From assembly GCA_029781135.1 (NCBI GenBank), contig JAKOXH010000006.1:1-64000 (forward strand): a DNA stretch of 64,000 bases, read 5' to 3'. The position numbers were made by a program, and so were the translations under genes. Below, one piece after another: positions 37,380 through 47,113 of this stretch. This DNA is from Planctomycetota bacterium (lineage in GTDB: Bacteria > Planctomycetota > Planctomycetia > Pirellulales > Lacipirellulaceae). Within the stretch, counting starts at the first letter, position 1. Every line of letters starts with the position of its first letter. The notes under the pieces were generated by a model. It did not search any database and was not told where the DNA came from. It was given only the letters and a program-made list of their open reading frames with translations.

Positions 37380-39185
37380 TTATTTTTTCTCGGCGGGGGC
37401 GGGCGGCGCTGGCTTCTCGGGCGCAGGTGCCGGCTTGGACGGTGCCGCGGGCGCATCCGCCGCCGCCGGTTTCTTCTCCGCCGTCGGCTCATTGGCCTTT
37501 GGGGCAGAATTGTCCGTCGCCGGGGTCGGCTTCGCCGGCTTCGGCTCCGGCTTCGCTGGTTCCGCCAGCGTCGGTTCCGGTTTCGCCGTGTTGTCGGCCG
37601 GCGTCGGCGCCGGGGTCGCAGGGCCTCCCGTGGGTTTGCCTTGCTTCTCCTTGCGCTCCTTGATCTCCGTTGTGAAGTCGCTTTCCTTATCGAACTTCTC
37701 AATGACATCCCACAGCGGGAAATCGTCTGCTATCTTCTCATCCAGTTGATCCAGCACCTGGCGATACCGCTTGATGAAGTCGATGAGGTCGCTGCCGGTT
37801 GTCGCTTCGTCATCCATGATCGATGGAAACTCGTTGATCACCGCGCGCCATTTGGCAAAGCCATCTTCGTACAGCTTCTTGGCGCTCGGCAAATCGGCCT
37901 TCCGAAACGCCGCTCGCCCATCGTACATCAGCTTGCGGGCTTCCAGTGCATTGGCCGTTTGCTCGAAGTCGGCCCGCGTCTGCCAGTAGTCATAATTGGC
38001 ATCACGCTTATAGCTGATCGTGAACTGCAACTGCCGATCTTGCCGTTCGATGTCCGAAGTCAATTGCAGTGCCTGGTTCTTCTGGTCGGGATGTTCCTTC
38101 GCCACCCGCTCACCGACCTCGCGATCGGTCACGGCCACCTTGGGTTCGAGCGGATAGCGCTTTTCCGATTGTTCGATGGTCAACTTGTCTTTTGGCAAAT
38201 CCAAGATTGCCCGTTCTTCCGGAGTCAGTGCCGCGCGCTTCTCCTCAACGAGCTTGGCACGGGTGCCGGGTGCCATACTTTCTAACTTCGCCCGCAGATC
38301 GGCGACCTCTTTTTCGAGACGCTTCTGCGAACCAAGCTGCAGTCGTACGCCGGTTGAATGTTCAATAAATACGTTGCCGAATTGCCGCCATTCCTCGGCC
38401 GACTTCATCCAGGCCCGCCGTGCCTTCTCAAAGAAACCATCATCTTCGATCGCTTCCGCGTAGTTCATTTGCGACTTCGCCGGGCTGGAATAGAAATCGC
38501 GCGGGCTCTTGCGACCCAAGCTGTGGCCTTGATTATCCACCGAATCGATCGCCTTCAGATACCACTCCTTACCCACCAGCCAGTTATCGCGATCGTCCGG
38601 GGTGCGGTCGGCCGGGTGAAATTCGGTATCGTTCTTGAACAATCGACGATACTGCACGTGCTCGTCGGCCCGGCCAATTTTTTGGCCGATGAACCAGCCC
38701 ATGTCCCACAGCAATTGCGGATTGCCCGCGTTGAACGTGACGCCTTCCTGCAGAAACTCGATCCCGCGACGCACGTAATAGTAACGGTCGTGGTAGTCAT
38801 CGAACTCGACGGAAACGTTGTATGTGAGGTTCCAAGCTTGGAATTTCCAAAACGTGATGAAGTTCGGCTGCAGCTTGGCCAGTTGTTCGAGCGTGGCGGT
38901 GAGATTCGTCCAGTCTTCCGTCTTCTTGTAATAGTTGGCTTTTTCCCAGAGTAAGTTCACGGCCACGCCGCGCAAACCCAGCGTCGCGAATTTGATTGTC
39001 TCGCTCGCCGGGTCGACTTTGCCCAGATCGAACTGGGCCAGCTTGTAATTGGTCCGTAGCTGCGCCAATTTCCCGCCAGCCCTGCCGGACGTCGCCGGTA
39101 CGCTCAACCACACGATCGGGAACGCGAGCACGACAATCCCAGCCAAGTACGTTAACTTATGATAGAACGATGAGCGCTCGGTCAT
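37380..39185 (-). CDS. Membrane-anchored protein of an ABC exporter locus, unknown
   Basis: The 601-residue protein has one N-terminal membrane helix (LTYLAGIVVLAFPIVWLSV) and a large helical domain with TPR-like spacing (WTNLTATLEQLAKLQPNFIT, YYYVRRGIEFLQEGV). A long Pro/Ala/Lys-rich tail follows residue 510. Its start overlaps the permease stop by 4 bases (ATGA), so both are translated together. I believe related planctomycete proteins have been labelled 'iron responsive element', a name with no support in this sequence. A partner role for the transporter is inferred from the overlap. Confidence 0.7.
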   Translation of the reverse strand: MTERSSFYHKLTYLAGIVVLAFPIVWLSVPATSGRAGGKLAQLRTNYKLAQFDLGKVDPASETIKFATLGLRGVAVNLLWEKANYYKKTEDWTNLTATLEQLAKLQPNFITFWKFQAWNLTYNVSVEFDDYHDRYYYVRRGIEFLQEGVTFNAGNPQLLWDMGWFIGQKIGRADEHVQYRRLFKNDTEFHPADRTPDDRDNWLVGKEWYLKAIDSVDNQGHSLGRKSPRDFYSSPAKSQMNYAEAIEDDGFFEKARRAWMKSAEEWRQFGNVFIEHSTGVRLQLGSQKRLEKEVADLRAKLESMAPGTRAKLVEEKRAALTPEERAILDLPKDKLTIEQSEKRYPLEPKVAVTDREVGERVAKEHPDQKNQALQLTSDIERQDRQLQFTISYKRDANYDYWQTRADFEQTANALEARKLMYDGRAAFRKADLPSAKKLYEDGFAKWRAVINEFPSIMDDEATTGSDLIDFIKRYRQVLDQLDEKIADDFPLWDVIEKFDKESDFTTEIKERKEKQGKPTGGPATPAPTPADNTAKPEPTLAEPAKPEPKPAKPTPATDNSAPKANEPTAEKKPAAADAPAAPSKPAPAPEKPAPPAPAEKK

Positions 39186-41035
39186 TTCGCCACCTCACGC
39201 GTCCGCAACAAGAAATAGCCGATGATGAACAGGCCCAGCACGTACGTGCCACACACGATCAGGTCTTGGGCTAGTTGGTTCATAGGAATGTTATACCCGT
39301 AGGCGACGTAATCAACCGTGCTGAACGAGCGGAAATCGGGCAGAATGTAAGTCACGCTCTGCATCATCATCTTCAGTACGATGTCAATCGACGAAATCAA
39401 CTGCGTACCAAATCCTTCCGGCAACGGCGAGGTCTGATTCATCTGCGTGACAATGCGATACAGCGATTCCAGCGGGCCACCACCCACCTGCTTGCCAATC
39501 GCCACATCGACGAAAAACTGCCGGAAGAAGCCGAGCGTGATGAACGCGATCGTAAACATCATCGCGACCGGAGCGTTGACCAAAGTGCTGCACGTCACGC
39601 CGATCGAGATAACCAACACCATCTGAATCCAAATGCTGACCTGCGCTTTGACGAAGTTCCACAACGGCGAGCCATCCGGCAGGCGAATATAACAATCGGG
39701 CTGGGCGAAACCGTAGTACTGGGCGTGGTCGAGGCACTGGACCACGACTTCCACGCGGCCATCCTCCGTCACCAAGTCTTTCAGCAAATCAATCGGTTTG
39801 TTATCCGCATCATTCAGCTTACGAGACCAGGGAAACTGATTGATCGACGCGTCCTTCGCGGTGAACGTCCAAGGCTCGCTCTTGATCGTTTTATTATCCG
39901 GGTTGCGAAGTTGCGCGACGCCTTGAATTCCCTTCTCGATGTTCCCCTTGAAAGTACGAAATACTCGCACCACAAGTTCGAGCGGCAGAATTTGCGCGCC
40001 TTTCTCATCGGTGCCCAGAGTCTGTTCGTTGATGTTGCTAAACGTCCAAATGGCGGCCGCTGGCGTTCCACCTTCGATAAAACTTCGATACGTCCACTCG
40101 CTGCCCACGCTGACGCCCTTGGCCACGTCGACGCCCTTGCGATCGAGGAAATGCAGGCTGCCGTAGTATGGCACGCGTGCCCGTAGCAAGCCCTCCGGAC
40201 CACTCAACGTGTAGACCGTGTCGCCGCCCCGCGTTTCGCTCGTAATTTGGTGTTCATGCTCATTCGTTGACGCTGCTTTGCCGGTGCCGTCCGGATAAAT
40301 CTCCACCTCGTGGAAATGCTGCATGTTGGTCGTCGTGCGCCCCTTCTTGCCGACGACCTTGCCACTGGCATCGACGACGTTTTCCAGCGAGTCGAGCTGA
40401 ATCGCATGCGTGTGGTCCAGCATCCGCCACACAAACGCGGCCCCACACACGGCCATGATCGCCAGCAAGACCGTGCCCACGATCGTAAAACCCAAAATGC
40501 GGCCCAGCACGATATCGCTCGCCCGCACCGGCTTCGTAACGACGGTATAAATCGTCTTCGATTTGAAATCGTTGGGCAGGCTGAACGCGCTAACCAACAG
40601 CGCGATCATCAATACGAGATAAGTCGTCGCCGTGAGTACAAAGCTGAAAAACAGCTTGCCGGGTTCGCGGTATCCCGTCTGCAGAAACCAGCCGGCAAAC
40701 AACAAAATGATGATATAAATTGCTAACGCAACCAGCACGCGACGCCGTAAGGTCTCTTTGATTGAAAGCCGTGCAATCGCCCAGACCCGCCTTGCGGAAG
40801 TACGAAACAGTTCGGCAATACCATTTACAATCACGCGATAGGTGATATCGCCGGCCTTCAATGGCCCGTTCCGTACCAGGGCGATCAAGTAGCCCACGAC
40901 TAACGCCAGCACGGAAACGGCAAAACCGGTCAAAATGAAACGAAATAAGGCGCTTTCGAGAAACGCGCTATTCTCCGACCACGGCAGACCGAGCAGCCAG
41001 GTCAAAAACGGTATGGGTTGGTGTTCGAGAACCAT
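39182..41035 (-). CDS. ABC-2-type transporter permease
   Basis: The 617-residue membrane protein has a short helical N-terminal pair (FILTGFAVSVLALVVGYLIA), helices beginning VLVALAIYIIILLFAGWFL, a block near AISLLVSAFSLPNDFKSKTIYTVVTKPVRA, a large extracytoplasmic insert of about 240 residues, and C-terminal helices (VSIWIQMVLVISIGVTCSTL, VCGTYVLGLFIIGYFLLR). The PNDFKSKT...KPVRASDIVLGRI segment is typical of the ABC-2 family. It is followed by the anchored partner gene and preceded by the ATPase gene. Substrate unknown; gliding-type or antibiotic/polymer exporters share this layout. Confidence 0.85.
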   Translation of the reverse strand: MVLEHQPIPFLTWLLGLPWSENSAFLESALFRFILTGFAVSVLALVVGYLIALVRNGPLKAGDITYRVIVNGIAELFRTSARRVWAIARLSIKETLRRRVLVALAIYIIILLFAGWFLQTGYREPGKLFFSFVLTATTYLVLMIALLVSAFSLPNDFKSKTIYTVVTKPVRASDIVLGRILGFTIVGTVLLAIMAVCGAAFVWRMLDHTHAIQLDSLENVVDASGKVVGKKGRTTTNMQHFHEVEIYPDGTGKAASTNEHEHQITSETRGGDTVYTLSGPEGLLRARVPYYGSLHFLDRKGVDVAKGVSVGSEWTYRSFIEGGTPAAAIWTFSNINEQTLGTDEKGAQILPLELVVRVFRTFKGNIEKGIQGVAQLRNPDNKTIKSEPWTFTAKDASINQFPWSRKLNDADNKPIDLLKDLVTEDGRVEVVVQCLDHAQYYGFAQPDCYIRLPDGSPLWNFVKAQVSIWIQMVLVISIGVTCSTLVNAPVAMMFTIAFITLGFFRQFFVDVAIGKQVGGGPLESLYRIVTQMNQTSPLPEGFGTQLISSIDIVLKMMMQSVTYILPDFRSFSTVDYVAYGYNIPMNQLAQDLIVCGTYVLGLFIIGYFLLRTREVAK

Positions 41036-41082
41036 CGATGGCGACTGACGATTGTGAAGTGAGGACCGCCAGGATGCGATCC

Positions 41083-41115
41083 CCCTCTCCCTTGGGGAGA
41101 GGGCCGGGGTGAGGG
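41083..41115. repeat. CTCTCCC palindrome, copy 3
   Basis: Copy of the unit at 12395-12427, lying in the 129-base gap between permease and ATPase genes. Confidence 0.85.
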
Positions 41116-41164
41116 AAAATGGCCCTTAAACCCGACTTGGTTAGAATCTCTTGCCCTATTCTTC

Positions 41165-42061
41165 CTAGCTATTTGAACTCGCTTCTTGCACGACGCGCCG
41201 ACCCGGCCGGGCCTCGCTATCTCGCACAATGGACAGGAACAACTCTTCCAGCGTGGTCGTCGGGTGTTCCACCGTGAGCAACTCGCCTTGATGCCGCGCG
41301 ATCACCTGCTGGATTTCATCAATGCACGGCTGCGGCAACCGTTTGGCGCGAATCTGCGTCACATCCGCCAGTGTCAACAAACTGTCGACACGTCCCAACT
41401 CCTTCAACTCGCCTTGGTGCAGAATCGCGATGCGGTCGCACACGTCTTGCACGTCGGCCAGCAAATGGCTGCACATCACCACCGTCTTCCCCTGCTCGCG
41501 CAAGCGAATGATCATGTCCTTCATTTCGCGCGTGCCAATCGGATCCAGCCCGCTCGTCGGCTCATCGAGCAAAATCAGTTCGGGCTCATTGATCAGCGCC
41601 TGCGCCAAGCCGATGCGCCGTGTCATGCCTTTCGAATACTCTTTCAACTGCCGCTTGCGAGCTCGTTCCAACCCGACGGTCTTGATTAGGCTATCGATCC
41701 GCTCCTTCAGCACATCGTGCGGAATATCGAACAACCGGCCGTAGAAATCGAGCGTCTCTTCCGCGTTCAAGAATCGGTACAAGTACGATTCTTCCGGCAA
41801 GTAACCAATCCGCTGATTCTTGCTAACGTCGGTCGCATCCTTGCCAAAGACCAGGGCTTGCCCTTCCGTCGGGAACAACAGGCCCAGTAGAAGTTTGATC
41901 GTGGTGGTCTTACCCGAGCCGTTGGGGCCCAGCAGGCCAAAAATCTCGCCCTGCTTGATTTCCAAATCGAGCGCCTTGAGCGCCCGCACCTTCGGCCGAC
42001 CCCAGAAGTCGCGGTACGTCTTCGAGAGCGCCCGCGTTTCGATGACTGTCTCACCTGCCAT
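41165..42061 (-). CDS. ABC transporter ATP-binding protein
   Basis: ATG 42061 with an AGAGG site gives 298 residues; a longer frame to 42112 lacks support. The ATPase has Walker [14 protein letters not shown]-loop region IGYLPEES, signature [15 protein letters not shown], Walker [14 protein letters not shown] and switch His in [11 protein letters not shown]. The C-terminal ~70 residues form the extension typical of exporters of the ABC-2 class. It energises the permease encoded next on the strand. The YSKGM in place of LSGGQ is common in this subfamily. Confidence 0.93.
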   Translation of the reverse strand: MAGETVIETRALSKTYRDFWGRPKVRALKALDLEIKQGEIFGLLGPNGSGKTTTIKLLLGLLFPTEGQALVFGKDATDVSKNQRIGYLPEESYLYRFLNAEETLDFYGRLFDIPHDVLKERIDSLIKTVGLERARKRQLKEYSKGMTRRIGLAQALINEPELILLDEPTSGLDPIGTREMKDMIIRLREQGKTVVMCSHLLADVQDVCDRIAILHQGELKELGRVDSLLTLADVTQIRAKRLPQPCIDEIQQVIARHQGELLTVEHPTTTLEELFLSIVRDSEARPGRRVVQEASSNS

Positions 42062-42393
42062 GCCGATACCTCTTAACAATGCCGGGCAGAATTTCCCGTT
42101 TTCGCTACGCAACTGCTAGCGGATTGGTTCGTATGCCCAGAACAGGTCGCCAGCCCTCCGACGAACCTAAACCACTCATAATAAGTGGCTTTGCGAGGGC
42201 CCGCAAGCTACCGTAGGTCAGGCTACAGCCTGCCCGCAGCACTTATATCCCTCGCCGTCAGGCTTGAGACGTTTTCGTTTAACCCGGAGCCAGCGGCGAC
42301 GGGGTTGTGCGCAAAATGCTTCTGTCGCCGTTGGCTCCAGGTTAAACAATCCAGTTGCACCCGCACGGTACGGGCCAACCAGCACGGCCAGTC
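42062..42393. repeat. Gap with two dispersed palindromes
   Basis: The gap between the ATPase gene and tyrS holds a diverged GGTCAGGCT palindrome (42216-42235, GGTCAGGCTACAGCC) and the third GTTTAAC-bounded palindrome (42277-42347). No gene is supported. Confidence 0.8.
42277..42347. repeat. GTTTAAC-bounded palindrome, copy 3 of 3
   Basis: Starts GTTTAACCCGGAGCCAGCGG and ends GTTGGCTCCAGGTTAAAC, arms of about 26 bases around a loop. Best-preserved of the three copies. Confidence 0.88.
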
Positions 42394-43674
<1,281 letters not shown>

Positions 43675-43759
43675 TGCGGATTGCGGATTGCGGATTGCGG
43701 ATTGAACGGAACTCGACATCATAAATCCGCAAACCGAAATCCGAAATCCGAAATCGAGA
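43675..43759. repeat. Heptamer tract (GGATTGC-type) between tyrS and ispD
   Basis: Four GGATTGC/GGATTGA units (about 43677-43705) and inverted AATCCGC, AAACCGA, AATCCGA units (about 43727-43759) surround a short spacer. The left arm touches the tyrS start; the right arm ends at the ispD stop codon. Confidence 0.88.
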
Positions 43760-44575
43760 CTATCTCCACAAATTATCATCCGCGAACGGATGTTGAAACC
43801 CTTCCAGCTTCGGTTTCGGCAACACTTTCAGCACTTGCTCGGCCAACTTGAGATCGTCGCGCGTGGTGATTTTGATATTGAGCGACGAGCACGGCACGAT
43901 CGTCACCGGCTTACCCAACCGCTCGACAAGTTGCGCGTCATCGGTCACGGGCTGATTGCCCCTCTTCGCATACGCTTCGATGATCAAATCGCGACGAAAC
44001 ACCTGCGGCGTCTGAGCCTCCCACAACCCCTCGCGATCCACCGTGGCCGCAATCCGCACAGCGCCAGGAGCATGGAGCGAGGAGCCAAGCACCTTTCCGA
44101 CTCCCCGCTCCTTGCTCCCCGCTCCTTGCTCCCCGCTCCTTGCTCCCCGCTTCAACGTCGCCTGCACCGGTGCCGCCAAGATCGCTGCCCCATCGCGTTC
44201 GGCCGCGGCGAACACCGCATCGATCCAAGGATCGGCCACGCAAGGCCGGGCCGCATCGTGCACCGCGACAAAATCTATTTCCGCTTTCACCTGCTCGAGG
44301 GCCCGCTGCACACTATCCGTCCGATGCTCGCCGCCCGCCACCACCTGCACGCCCAGAATGGCGATGTTCGCGCCGAACTTCAAATCGAACAACTCCCGAT
44401 CGTCCGCCGACACACATACGATCACCTGCTTCACATCGGGCCGATTCATGAATCGCTCGGCCGAATGCAACCACACCGCGCGCCCTCCCAGTGGCGCAAA
44501 CGGCTTCTTGTACGCCCGATCGTTAAATCGGCGGCTCTGGCCCGCGGCAGGCAAGATGACAGCGAAAGTGGACAT
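43760..44575 (-). CDS. ispD: 2-C-methyl-D-erythritol 4-phosphate cytidylyltransferase
   Basis: The 271-residue protein is the third enzyme of the non-mevalonate isoprenoid pathway, joining MEP to CTP. It has the CTP-binding PAAGQSRRF (10-18), KPFAPLGG, VAVHDAARPC and late TVDREGLWEAQTPQVF. Between VQATLKR and TVDR it carries about 30 extra residues (GARSGEQGAGSKERGVG...), encoded by a perfect 14-base tandem (two heptamers) at 44101-44150. Related enzymes have only a short loop there, so a repeat has expanded inside the gene while keeping the frame. It starts divergently from a toxin-antitoxin pair. Confidence 0.93.
   Translation of the reverse strand: MSTFAVILPAAGQSRRFNDRAYKKPFAPLGGRAVWLHSAERFMNRPDVKQVIVCVSADDRELFDLKFGANIAILGVQVVAGGEHRTDSVQRALEQVKAEIDFVAVHDAARPCVADPWIDAVFAAAERDGAAILAAPVQATLKRGARSGEQGAGSKERGVGKVLGSSLHAPGAVRIAATVDREGLWEAQTPQVFRRDLIIEAYAKRGNQPVTDDAQLVERLGKPVTIVPCSSLNIKITTRDDLKLAEQVLKVLPKPKLEGFQHPFADDNLWR
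44066..44152. repeat. Heptamer tract (CTCCCCG/CTCCTTG) inside ispD
   Basis: The 14-base unit CTCCCCGCTCCTTG is repeated 3.6 times without error at 44101-44150; looser units extend to 44066. Three units equal 42 bases, so the frame is kept. Confidence 0.88.
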
Positions 44576-44682
44576 ATCATGCAGAATACCGCATGTCCCA
44601 CACGTATGATAGACGGTCTCACGGTAACGGTTTTTGACAGCCGATACCGCCAGGACTATCTTTAATCGTGGAGGATCATGCC

Positions 44683-44943
44683 ATGGAAACGCTCAATATC
44701 TCGCTGCCGGAAGGTTTGAAGGAATTTGCCACGATCCAGGTGACGGAGGGCGGTTTCCACACCGTGAGCGAATACCTCAGCGAGCTAATTCGTGCCGATC
44801 AGCGGCGGAAAGCCAAGGCCGTCCTCGAAGCCGAGCTGCTCAAGGGGCTCAACAGCGGTCCGTTTGTGCCCATGACGGCCGACGATTGGAACAGCATTCG
44901 CCAGGAGGTCTCTCAGCGACATGAGGCTCGTCAAAACTCGTGA
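44683..44943 (+). CDS. ParD-like antitoxin
   Basis: ATG 44683 follows a GGAGG site with 8-base spacing and gives 86 residues; the longer GTG start at 44668 is less likely. METLNISLPEGLKEFATIQV with HTVSEYLSELIRADQRRKAK is the ribbon-helix-helix plus helix of the ParD/CC2985 family, which bind operator DNA and neutralise a ParE partner. The tail (NSGPFVPMTADDWNSIRQEV) matches family C-termini. The toxin gene begins 27 bases downstream. The pair is flanked by ispD (divergent) and coaB (convergent). Confidence 0.9.
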   Translation: METLNISLPEGLKEFATIQVTEGGFHTVSEYLSELIRADQRRKAKAVLEAELLKGLNSGPFVPMTADDWNSIRQEVSQRHEARQNS

Positions 44944-44970
44944 TCTGAGCACCGTTCGGGACGTTCGCAA

Positions 44971-45294
44971 ATGGATTATCAAATCGAACGCACGCCTCAA
45001 GCCCGCCGCGACTTGGTCGATCTGGCAAACTTCATTGCCAAGGACAGTCTCGACGCGGCGCGGCGTTTTCTCGACGCCGCGGAAGCCACGTTCGAGTTCC
45101 TCGCCAGTAATCGTACCGTCGGCCAGCATTGCGAGTTTACCGGATCGGAACTCACCGGAATGCGAGTTTGGCCAATCGAAAGATTCAAGAATCACCTCGT
45201 GTTCTTTCGGCCAACCGACGCAGGCATTCAAATTTTGCGGGTGTTGCACGGTGCCCGCAATATCGAAGCGCTCTTCACCGAACATCAACCATGA
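44971..45294 (+). CDS. ParE-like toxin
   Basis: The 107-residue protein begins MDYQIERTPQARRDLVDLAN, with a long helix pair (IAKDSLDAARRFLDAAEATFEFL) and the conserved C-terminal strands (MRVWPIERFKNHLVFFRPTD, ILRVLHGARNIEALF). This is the RelE/ParE fold with the RxxxHLVFFRP... and HGARN patterns of ParE. Members inhibit DNA gyrase. It lies directly after its antitoxin, forming a self-contained pair in a housekeeping cluster. Confidence 0.92.
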   Translation: MDYQIERTPQARRDLVDLANFIAKDSLDAARRFLDAAEATFEFLASNRTVGQHCEFTGSELTGMRVWPIERFKNHLVFFRPTDAGIQILRVLHGARNIEALFTEHQP

Positions 45295-45334
45295 CGACGA
45301 TGTCGACAATTGGCCAAGAACGCACCTGCCGAAC

Positions 45335-45973
45335 TTATTTGTGCGCGTGCGCAATCAATCGCCGCTGAATGATTTTGAGAATCTCGATCGCCACCGCTTC
45401 CTTGGTGTTGGCAATCGTCGCCAACACTTCGCCTGCTGGTGTCAGCACTTCCACCTCATTGTCAAAGGCGCTGATTGCCTGCGGGCCGTTCGAGATCATT
45501 AAATCGCAAAATTTCTTTTCGAGTTTCGCCAGAGCGCGCAGGCGGTGATCCTCGGTTTCGAGCGCGAAGCCAACCACCCAGCGGCCGCCCTTCTTGGCCC
45601 CCAGCGTGGCCACCACATCATCCGTTTCGATAAGGTGCAGATCGATCGGTCGCCCCGTCTTGGCGATCTTGTGCGATTCGACCCGCACGGGCCGATAGTC
45701 GCACGGCGCCGCCGCACCAATGAGGCCATCGCACGCCTCGAACTCCCGATCCGCGGCAGCCAACATATCTTCCGTCGAAACCACCGGCACGACGCGCGCC
45801 CGCGACGGATATTCAACGTCGACCGGGCCGCTCACGATCACCACGTCGTGCCTGAGCGCTAGCGCCGCCTCCGCGAGCGCTCGACCCATCCGACCGCTGG
45901 AGGCATTCGTTAGATACCGCACGGGGTCAAGATACTGCCGCGTGGGACCAGAAGTGATGAGAATGCGAGCCAT
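45335..45973 (-). CDS. coaB: Phosphopantothenate-cysteine ligase domain protein (CoaB)
   Basis: ATG 45973 gives 212 residues. ILITSGPTRQYLDPVRYLTN with ASSGRMGRALAEA is the nucleotide-binding start of CoaB; KKGGRWVVGFALET and ISNGPQAISAFDNEVEVL are late family motifs. The enzyme joins 4'-phosphopantothenate to cysteine in coenzyme A synthesis. It is separate from CoaC, whose gene is next upstream, whereas many bacteria have a CoaBC fusion. An 8-base repeat tract fills the gap between them and abuts this start; no Shine-Dalgarno sequence is visible. Confidence 0.92.
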   Translation of the reverse strand: MARILITSGPTRQYLDPVRYLTNASSGRMGRALAEAALALRHDVVIVSGPVDVEYPSRARVVPVVSTEDMLAAADREFEACDGLIGAAAPCDYRPVRVESHKIAKTGRPIDLHLIETDDVVATLGAKKGGRWVVGFALETEDHRLRALAKLEKKFCDLMISNGPQAISAFDNEVEVLTPAGEVLATIANTKEAVAIEILKIIQRRLIAHAHK

Positions 45974-45976
45974 GGC

Positions 45977-46065
45977 AGAAGACAAGGAGACAAGGAGATG
46001 GGGAGACAAGGAGAAACATCGCCAGCGTTTCTCCTTGTCTCCTTGTCTCCCTGTCTCCTTGTCTC
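45977..46065. repeat. Octamer tract (GAGACAAG) with inverted arms
   Basis: The left arm (45977-46016) has units GAGACAAG and GAGATGGG; the right arm (46028-46065) has CTCCTTGT and CTCCCTGT. The tract occupies almost the whole coaC-coaB gap and begins 3 bases before the coaB start codon (minus strand). The word recurs at 49226-49314. Confidence 0.88.
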
Positions 46066-46075
46066 AACACTCCTT

Positions 46076-46624
46076 CTACTTCGACTTCTTCACCGCGAGC
46101 AATCCCTCAATCGCCGCCTCAATCTCCACCGCTTCCGCCATCCGGCCCATGCCCTTGCGACGGCAACTCTGCCAGCCCTCTTGCGGGCCGACGAAGTGGA
46201 AGCCGTCGCCGCGGAGCGTGGCGACGTTTCTCTGCACCGACGGCTTCTCCCACATCGCCGTGTTCATCGCGGGCGCCAGTAACATCGGACCAGTGAACGA
46301 CAGCAACAGTGTGCTCAGCAAATCATCGGCGATGCCGCAGGCCGCCTTTGCCATTATGTCGGCCGAGGCTGGCGCGATGCATAGAAGATCAGCCTTATCG
46401 GCTAGTTCAATGTGCGCACCAAGCGGAAATTGTCGATCAAAGGAACCGCAAACCACCGGCCGGCCCGTGAGCGCGCGAAATGTCGCCGGCCCCACGAACT
46501 GCCGGGACGACCGCGTCATCACGACCGAAACGCCATGCCCCTGCTGTACCAACGAACTCACCAGCGCCGCGGTCTTGAACGCCGCGATTCCACCAGAAAC
46601 GCCGATGATGAGTTCAGAGGACAT
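46076..46624 (-). CDS. coaC: Phosphopantothenoylcysteine decarboxylase domain protein (CoaC)
   Basis: The 182-residue flavoprotein converts 4'-phosphopantothenoylcysteine to phosphopantetheine. ITGVSGGIAAFKTA-like GVSGGIAAFKTAALV binds FMN; H71 (LGAHIELA), PAMNTAMW (118-125) and C154 (GWQSCRRKGMGRM) are the expected active-site elements. With CoaB it makes the two steps of coenzyme A synthesis that other bacteria do with one fused protein. It belongs to the minus-strand housekeeping run. Confidence 0.94.
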   Translation of the reverse strand: MSSELIIGVSGGIAAFKTAALVSSLVQQGHGVSVVMTRSSRQFVGPATFRALTGRPVVCGSFDRQFPLGAHIELADKADLLCIAPASADIMAKAACGIADDLLSTLLLSFTGPMLLAPAMNTAMWEKPSVQRNVATLRGDGFHFVGPQEGWQSCRRKGMGRMAEAVEIEAAIEGLLAVKKSK

Positions 46625-46723
46625 AACGAAATATAGCCGACCCGTCTCGGGTCGGCGTCCCTGTTCCCACCCTTACGATTTATGGCCGAGTCACGCCCGG
46701 CCGAGACGGCCGGGCTATCTGCA

Positions 46724-46990
46724 TTACAGCGAAGCGAAATCGAACTCCGGCGGGCCGGCCGACATGGGGCCAAAATCAGCCACGGTCTTCAACTCGTTGG
46801 ACATATCCAGAAAAATCTTGTCTTGCAGAATCTCCTGCACGATGATTTCCAGCTTCTCATCCGTGTTCACGTCGACGAGCGGCCGCGCACCGGCGTTGAG
46901 CGCCACCAGCCGCTTCTGAATGAGTGTGGAGAGTTTGAATCGTCCACCAACTTTGTTGACGATCCCTTCTTCTTTAAGCGCATCAATCAT
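46724..46990 (-). CDS. rpoZ: RNA polymerase omega subunit
   Basis: The 88-residue protein contains GRFKLSTLIQKRLVALNAGA, the conserved omega core that clamps the beta' subunit, in the expected place after gmk. The C-terminus (VADFGPMSAGPPEFDFASL) is lineage-specific. The order yicC-gmk-rpoZ-coaC is a common bacterial cluster, which supports the call. A palindrome cluster fills the gap to gmk. Confidence 0.93.
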   Translation of the reverse strand: MIDALKEEGIVNKVGGRFKLSTLIQKRLVALNAGARPLVDVNTDEKLEIIVQEILQDKIFLDMSNELKTVADFGPMSAGPPEFDFASL

Positions 46991-47007
46991 CTTGCTTCCC
47001 CAGGTAC

Positions 47008-47113
47008 GTCAGGCTTTAGCCTGACCTCTATGTAGGTCAGGCTTTAGCCTGACCGCTTTCGTTAATCCAATCGCCTAACTTCGATCCACTAACGGTCAGG
47101 CTAAAGCCTGACC
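47008..47113. repeat. Three copies of the GGTCAGGCTTTAGCCTGACC palindrome
   Basis: Copies lie at 47008-47025, 47035-47054 and 47094-47113, in the gap between rpoZ and gmk. The last one runs into the gmk stop codon. Confidence 0.9.

Noticed and set aside
42061..42112. A 17-residue extension of the ABC ATPase
   Set aside because: The Shine-Dalgarno sequence AGAGG and the conserved start of the family fit ATG 42061.
45335..46624. One fused coaBC gene
   Set aside because: Separate start and stop codons are clear, with a repeat tract of about 100 bases between the two genes.
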